A DNA stretch of 64,000 nucleotides from a virus: IMG/VR virus record IMGVR_UViG_3300009164_005114, positions 18,856-82,855 of that record; one strand, written 5' to 3'. Positions 60,939 to 64,000 of the stretch are shown here, piece after piece (within the stretch, counting starts at the first letter, position 1; each line of letters begins with the position of its first letter). The notes beneath the pieces are model-generated. The model saw nothing but the letters and a program-made list of their open reading frames with translations, searched no databases and was not told the DNA's origin. The translations under genes and the position numbers were made by a program.

Positions 60939-61715
60939 TTATAATTTATTTCCACAAGACGGACAAAATTTATATTTTGATTTTGTCTTGGTACCACATT
61001 CAGTACAATATTGTTTAATCTCATCTGTAGTTTTATTTTTAGTACCTAATGGTAATATTTTTAAACTAATTTGATTAGATACATTGTATTCAAAATTTTG
61101 GTAAGAATTAGTAAATTTTTGATTTGATTTTTCACCTTTCTCGACTCTACCTGTTTCAATAGATTTTTTTGATTTAAGACTTCTAATGTTTGGACCTTGT
61201 GGTGTTGAACCTCCAACCATTGATGAATTAGAGTAAAATGAAGTTGGTATTGAGGAGTTTGATGTTGTAAATGTCATATCTCCATAGTATGGTGAACCTG
61301 TGTTGATGGTAGTATTTACAGTTCCATTTAACCCTAATGTTGTACCATAATTTGGTTGATATGTTTGTTCGTTATAGAACTCAATTCTTACGTCCCCGTT
61401 TAAATCAATTGCAGACCTGTTTTCAGACGTATCTTTTACTTCGTAGGTACTGAACTCAAACTTGTTATTAGAGTCAAGGAAACGTTCTAAAAACACCCTT
61501 TGACCTGGTCTAATAACAATACCACTTGTTGAGATATACTCACCATTTAATTTGATTTTACAGAGAACAGATTTGTGTGTTGGATTATGAATTTCAAATT
61601 CAAAATTGTCTTTGTCGTTAAGAAATACGACGTGACCATTGTAGACTTTAAGACGCGACTTTTTCTTTGTGATGTGAGCAGTCGGTTTGCTCACGTTAGT
61701 TGTTGTGTAATACAT
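60939..61715 (-). CDS. Zinc-ribbon protein with beta N-terminal domain
   Basis: 258 residues. The N-terminal 100 residues form a beta domain (FEFEIHNPTHKSVLCKIKLN, then IVIRPGQRVFLERFLDSNNK) that I recall from large-phage and giant-virus proteins, though I cannot name the family. A Ser/Asn/Thr/Gly-rich linker follows, and a C-terminal zinc ribbon CTECGTKTKSKYKFCPSCG with the two Cys-x-x-Cys knuckles. It probably binds zinc and may sit on the virion. No TATTTAT element precedes it; a GC-richer, possibly structured region lies in its leader. Confidence 0.6.
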   Translation of the reverse strand: MYYTTTNVSKPTAHITKKKSRLKVYNGHVVFLNDKDNFEFEIHNPTHKSVLCKIKLNGEYISTSGIVIRPGQRVFLERFLDSNNKFEFSTYEVKDTSENRSAIDLNGDVRIEFYNEQTYQPNYGTTLGLNGTVNTTINTGSPYYGDMTFTTSNSSIPTSFYSNSSMVGGSTPQGPNIRSLKSKKSIETGRVEKGEKSNQKFTNSYQNFEYNVSNQISLKILPLGTKNKTTDEIKQYCTECGTKTKSKYKFCPSCGNKL

Positions 61716-61759
61716 TTTTTTAATTTTATTATAGTTAATGACTATGTTACCAATACCTT

Positions 61760-61800
61760 AGTGTCCGTGAATACTCAACAGCTTGTTAGGGCTGGGGACT
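61760..61800. other. GC-richer inverted-repeat region in a 179-base gap
   Basis: Nested arms GTCC (61763-61766) / GGAC (61796-61799) and CAGC (61779-61782) / GCTG (61791-61794) in AT-rich surroundings. It could be a structured leader of the leftward zinc-ribbon gene or a small RNA. The rest of the gap holds only the rightward lipoprotein promoter. Confidence 0.3.
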
Positions 61801-61839
61801 GATAAACTAAAATCTAAAAATAAATATATTCAAAATGTT

Positions 61840-61869
61840 TTTGGAATCAAGAAAAAATGTATATATTTG
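61840..61869 (+). promoter_or_regulatory. Host-type promoter of the lipoprotein gene
   Basis: TTTG at 61840-61843, 18-base spacer, TATATTTG at 61862-61869 (perfect TAnnTTTG). It ends 25 bases before the ATG at 61895. Confidence 0.65.
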
Positions 61870-61894
61870 TACTGTAATCAAATAAAGATAAGAT

Positions 61895-62116
61895 ATGAAA
61901 AACTCAATTGTAATTTTATTCTCAATAGTATTATTAACTTCATGTGCAACTCAAAAAACTATTGAATTGGCAAATGGTAAAATGGTTACCGAAAAAAAAT
62001 TCGCAAGAATGTGCCACAGAGCATACAAAAAGAGTTTTGGTAAAATGCCAAAAGAAGATAAGAAATTATTTGAGGACGTAAAAATAACTGTGGATACTAC
62101 TCAGTCGGGAAATTAA
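61895..62116 (+). CDS. Small lipoprotein
   Basis: 73 residues. The signal peptide ends in a lipobox, VLLTSCATQ, so the mature protein starts at Cys17 or so and is lipid-anchored. The mature part is short and basic (LANGKMVTEKKFARMCHRAY), ending in an acidic, Thr-rich tail. With a strong host-type promoter it is probably expressed early, where phage lipoproteins often block receptors or superinfection. An outer-membrane spanin subunit is another possibility. Confidence 0.65.
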   Translation: MKNSIVILFSIVLLTSCATQKTIELANGKMVTEKKFARMCHRAYKKSFGKMPKEDKKLFEDVKITVDTTQSGN

Positions 62117-63571
62117 TTATCCTTGAACAAAGGTGATGTAATCACTTGGTTTATACATAACTCTGTTATAACCCGTGTCTTTAACTATTTTCAATACGTT
62201 TGGTTTGTCGGTAGTAACCGCAAACTTGTTATCTATAAATTTCTTAACCGCAACTTGAGGGGTATCTGCATTAACTGTCTTAACCGTAATAATTTTAGCA
62301 TTTGAAGGTACCTTTTCTCCTGATGATTTAACAATTTTAACTTTATCCCCAACCTTAATACCATAACTGGCAATTGGTTTTAAAGCAACATAAGTACCAT
62401 CTTTCTCAGGTGTAGAATTAATGAATGCGTTAGATATTAAATATTTTACCATTTCATCAGGTTTACCTGCTGCGTATTCAACTGTGTTACCTGTAAGTTT
62501 AGATTGTTGGGTAGTAGATTTACCTTCCCCTTTATTTTCGGTTTCAACACCTTTTTGTTTTAAATTACCACAATTATCTAATACTAATATTGTTTTTTCG
62601 TTGGTTTCACCTCTAGCTGCAAGTGATGGAGAACAACCCCAATATATAACTGAAGACCCCTTACTGATTTTAACTTCAGGTGTGCTTGAGTGACAATTAG
62701 AACCTGAAATACATTGTAAACTAATTATAATATCCTTACTTTGATTCCCGATAATTTGTTTTGCTTGAGCATCTGTAACTATTAAAGGCTTACTTGTTCT
62801 TGAACCACCATCAACTCTATTATTTAAATTCGCAACACCTATAACAACACCATTTAATTTTACATTAAAAGTTGCCTCATCGCATCTATGGCCTCCTCTA
62901 CAAGTAAATGGTTTTCCGTCTGGTATTGACACTGATGGTGACGCATCTTTATTTTCATTATACATAACCTCAACAGTTAACCCTACAACACATTTTGCTG
63001 GAGATTGTAATTTTAATTCTACGTTAACAAATCTTTCAGATTTATATTTTTTGTCATTTGGATTATCAACTCCTTTAGTGTAAGTAGTTGAACCAATAAT
63101 AACCTCAGGTGCTTCAAATATTGGTGATTGAGATATAATACCTTGACTCAATAAGTTGTCAAAATATTGAGTTAAATAAGTTTTCATTGTGGTAGCCCTT
63201 TTTTCTGAAAGATATCCTGGGTCGACCTTAGGGTGACTAGGTACTTCATTATCAGTATTAGTTACTTGGGATTCTCCCGCAATGATTTTTACATAAACTA
63301 CTCTTCCTTTTTTTGCTGCCAAAAATTTTGCAGCGTTGGCTAATTGACTATCTAATTGTTGCTTACCTTTAGAAGATAACGCTTTCCACATTCCATTGGC
63401 AAAAAAACTTTCACCTTTAAGGGTCATTTCATCAGGATTTGTTGTTGATTGAACTGCTGATTGTTTATTACTATCATCTTCCGATAGATATAATCTTTTA
63501 GTTGCAGATTCATGTAAATTAATAATCCTTATTTTTTCTTCCGAACTTACACACCAATTTTGCTTAATCAT
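62117..63571 (-). CDS. OmpA-like-domain protein next to the capsid gene
   Basis: 484 residues. The N-terminal IINLHESATKRLYLSEDD is a second kind of (I/L)-x-E module. Residues 45-190 resemble an OmpA/MotB peptidoglycan-binding-type fold (SFFANGMWKALSSKG, VVYVKIIAGES, GYLSEKRATTMKTYLTQYFD, then ERFVNVELKL). A Cys-containing beta region and a repeated beta C-terminus (GIKVGDKVKIVKSSG) follow. It has no signal peptide, so a virion role (capsid-associated or cell-wall contact) is more likely than a host membrane protein. A TATTTAT element is 14 bases upstream. Confidence 0.5.
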   Translation of the reverse strand: MIKQNWCVSSEEKIRIINLHESATKRLYLSEDDSNKQSAVQSTTNPDEMTLKGESFFANGMWKALSSKGKQQLDSQLANAAKFLAAKKGRVVYVKIIAGESQVTNTDNEVPSHPKVDPGYLSEKRATTMKTYLTQYFDNLLSQGIISQSPIFEAPEVIIGSTTYTKGVDNPNDKKYKSERFVNVELKLQSPAKCVVGLTVEVMYNENKDASPSVSIPDGKPFTCRGGHRCDEATFNVKLNGVVIGVANLNNRVDGGSRTSKPLIVTDAQAKQIIGNQSKDIIISLQCISGSNCHSSTPEVKISKGSSVIYWGCSPSLAARGETNEKTILVLDNCGNLKQKGVETENKGEGKSTTQQSKLTGNTVEYAAGKPDEMVKYLISNAFINSTPEKDGTYVALKPIASYGIKVGDKVKIVKSSGEKVPSNAKIITVKTVNADTPQVAVKKFIDNKFAVTTDKPNVLKIVKDTGYNRVMYKPSDYITFVQG

Positions 63572-63585
63572 TTTTTGTTTTTATT

Positions 63586-63592
63586 ATAAATA
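63586..63592 (-). promoter_or_regulatory. Candidate late promoter element TATTTAT
   Basis: CTATTTATAATAAAAACAAA on the minus strand, 14 bases before the ATG at 63571. Confidence 0.5.
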
Positions 63593-63603
63593 GTTTTAAA
63601 TAA

Positions 63604-63631
63604 AAAAAGGGACAATTTCTTGTCCCTTTTT
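63604..63631 (-). terminator. Strong terminator behind the capsid gene
   Basis: Twelve-base perfect stem AAAAAGGGACAA / TTGTCCCTTTTT with loop TTTC. It ends the capsid mRNA and separates it from the OmpA-like gene. Confidence 0.85.
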
Positions 63632-63651
63632 ATTATCATTCAAGATATTGA

Positions 63652-64000
63652 TTATCTCAATTCTCTTAAGTCGAATGTTCTAACACCATCAACTGTGATA
63701 CGTCCGTAGAATCTGTTATTAACCATTTTCTTAGCGTATCTAGTCATGATACCTTTGATTGGTGTAAAGTTGAACGGATTGTACATAGTTGGAGTTAATT
63801 GTAGAGGTACGTACGGTGCGTAGATGTAACCTGTGTCTAACAATGATGTTCCTTTGTGTCCCATTAACACTTGGTTTGGTGGGAAGTAAGGGTCACGGTA
63901 AACTTGGTAACGACCTGCTAATGTACCAACTCTTTCAATACCCATGTTGTATTGGTCTTGCTCAGGAGCCGCGTTTGATACGTGGAAATATTCCAAGTCA
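63652..64000 (-). CDS. gp23: Major capsid protein C-terminus (gp23-like), start beyond window
   Basis: The frame is open at the right edge; 116 C-terminal residues are visible. GRYQVYRDPYFPPNQVLMGH, then KGTSLLDTGYIYAPYVPLQL and PIKGIMTRYAKKMVNNRFYG correspond to the conserved end of T4-type major capsid proteins (Gly-x-x-Gly, then a Tyr-x-Pro-Tyr-x-Pro-Leu strand and a Thr-Arg-Tyr). The shell subunit forms the head lattice after scaffold removal and protease trimming. A strong terminator follows. The gene probably starts about 1 kb beyond the edge. Confidence 0.85.
   Translation of the reverse strand, partial: DLEYFHVSNAAPEQDQYNMGIERVGTLAGRYQVYRDPYFPPNQVLMGHKGTSLLDTGYIYAPYVPLQLTPTMYNPFNFTPIKGIMTRYAKKMVNNRFYGRITVDGVRTFDLRELR

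Noticed and set aside
1-64000. tRNA and rRNA genes
   Set aside because: I saw no cloverleaf-like sequence with the conserved TTCGA and CCA-end context; a tRNAscan run would be needed to be sure.

Overview
The window is part of the genome of a large T4-like myovirus (contractile tail) that probably infects a Bacteroidota host. The phage assignment rests on a recognisable virion set: tail sheath (gp18-like), tail tube (gp19-like), gp26-like baseplate/tail-assembly protein, gp29-like tape measure, gp13-like neck protein, gp5-like OB-fold baseplate protein, and the C-terminal end of the major capsid protein (gp23-like) at the right edge. It is supported by a T4-type family B DNA polymerase and a gp55-like late sigma factor. 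The host inference rests on AT-rich DNA, start codons without clear Shine-Dalgarno sequences, and several promoters of the Bacteroidota type (TTTG, about 19 bases, TAnnTTTG).

Layout. 1-12.1 kb (minus strand): tail and neck morphogenesis genes, with one small plus-strand ribbon-helix-helix gene. 12.2-17 kb (plus): SNF2-type helicase, a superoxide dismutase fused to a probable nuclease, gp13-like neck protein and a small beta-rich protein. 17-19.7 kb (minus): DNA polymerase. 19.8-24.7 kb (minus): a small structural-looking gene and four tightly packed glycosyltransferases. 24.8-29.8 kb (minus): two Thr/Pro-repeat, mucin-like surface proteins and a Cys-rich lectin-like protein. 29.8-32.6 kb (plus): five small virion or core candidates, one with a WYL-like fold. 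32.6-51.3 kb (plus): a long operon-like run of glycosyltransferases and nucleotide-sugar enzymes, interrupted by an exonuclease, dUTPase, PhoH and small genes. 51.3-58.2 kb (plus): late sigma factor, then baseplate and structural genes. 58.3-64 kb: small membrane or exported proteins behind host-type promoters, two probable capsid-associated proteins, a zinc-ribbon protein and the capsid gene.

How the genes may work together. Fourteen glycosyltransferase-like genes, GDP-mannose 4,6-dehydratase, a GDP-fucose-synthase-like enzyme, a ColD-like sugar dehydratase and UDP-galactopyranose mutase form a glycan factory. A GT60-type polypeptide GlcNAc-transferase gene lies immediately downstream of the Thr/Pro-repeat proteins. 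My main hypothesis is that the phage builds and O-glycosylates its own mucin-like virion fibres, probably with fucose- or colitose-type caps.

A recurrent TATTTAT element sits 4-55 bases upstream of 17 start codons on both strands, mostly those of virion genes. It looks like this phage's late promoter, and at several genes it is so close to the start codon that leaderless mRNAs are likely. A recurrent peptide motif, (I/L)-x-E before a small or polar residue and often inside a short amphipathic helix, appears in at least seven proteins. It matches the T4 prohead-protease cleavage rule and may mark capsid core or cargo proteins.
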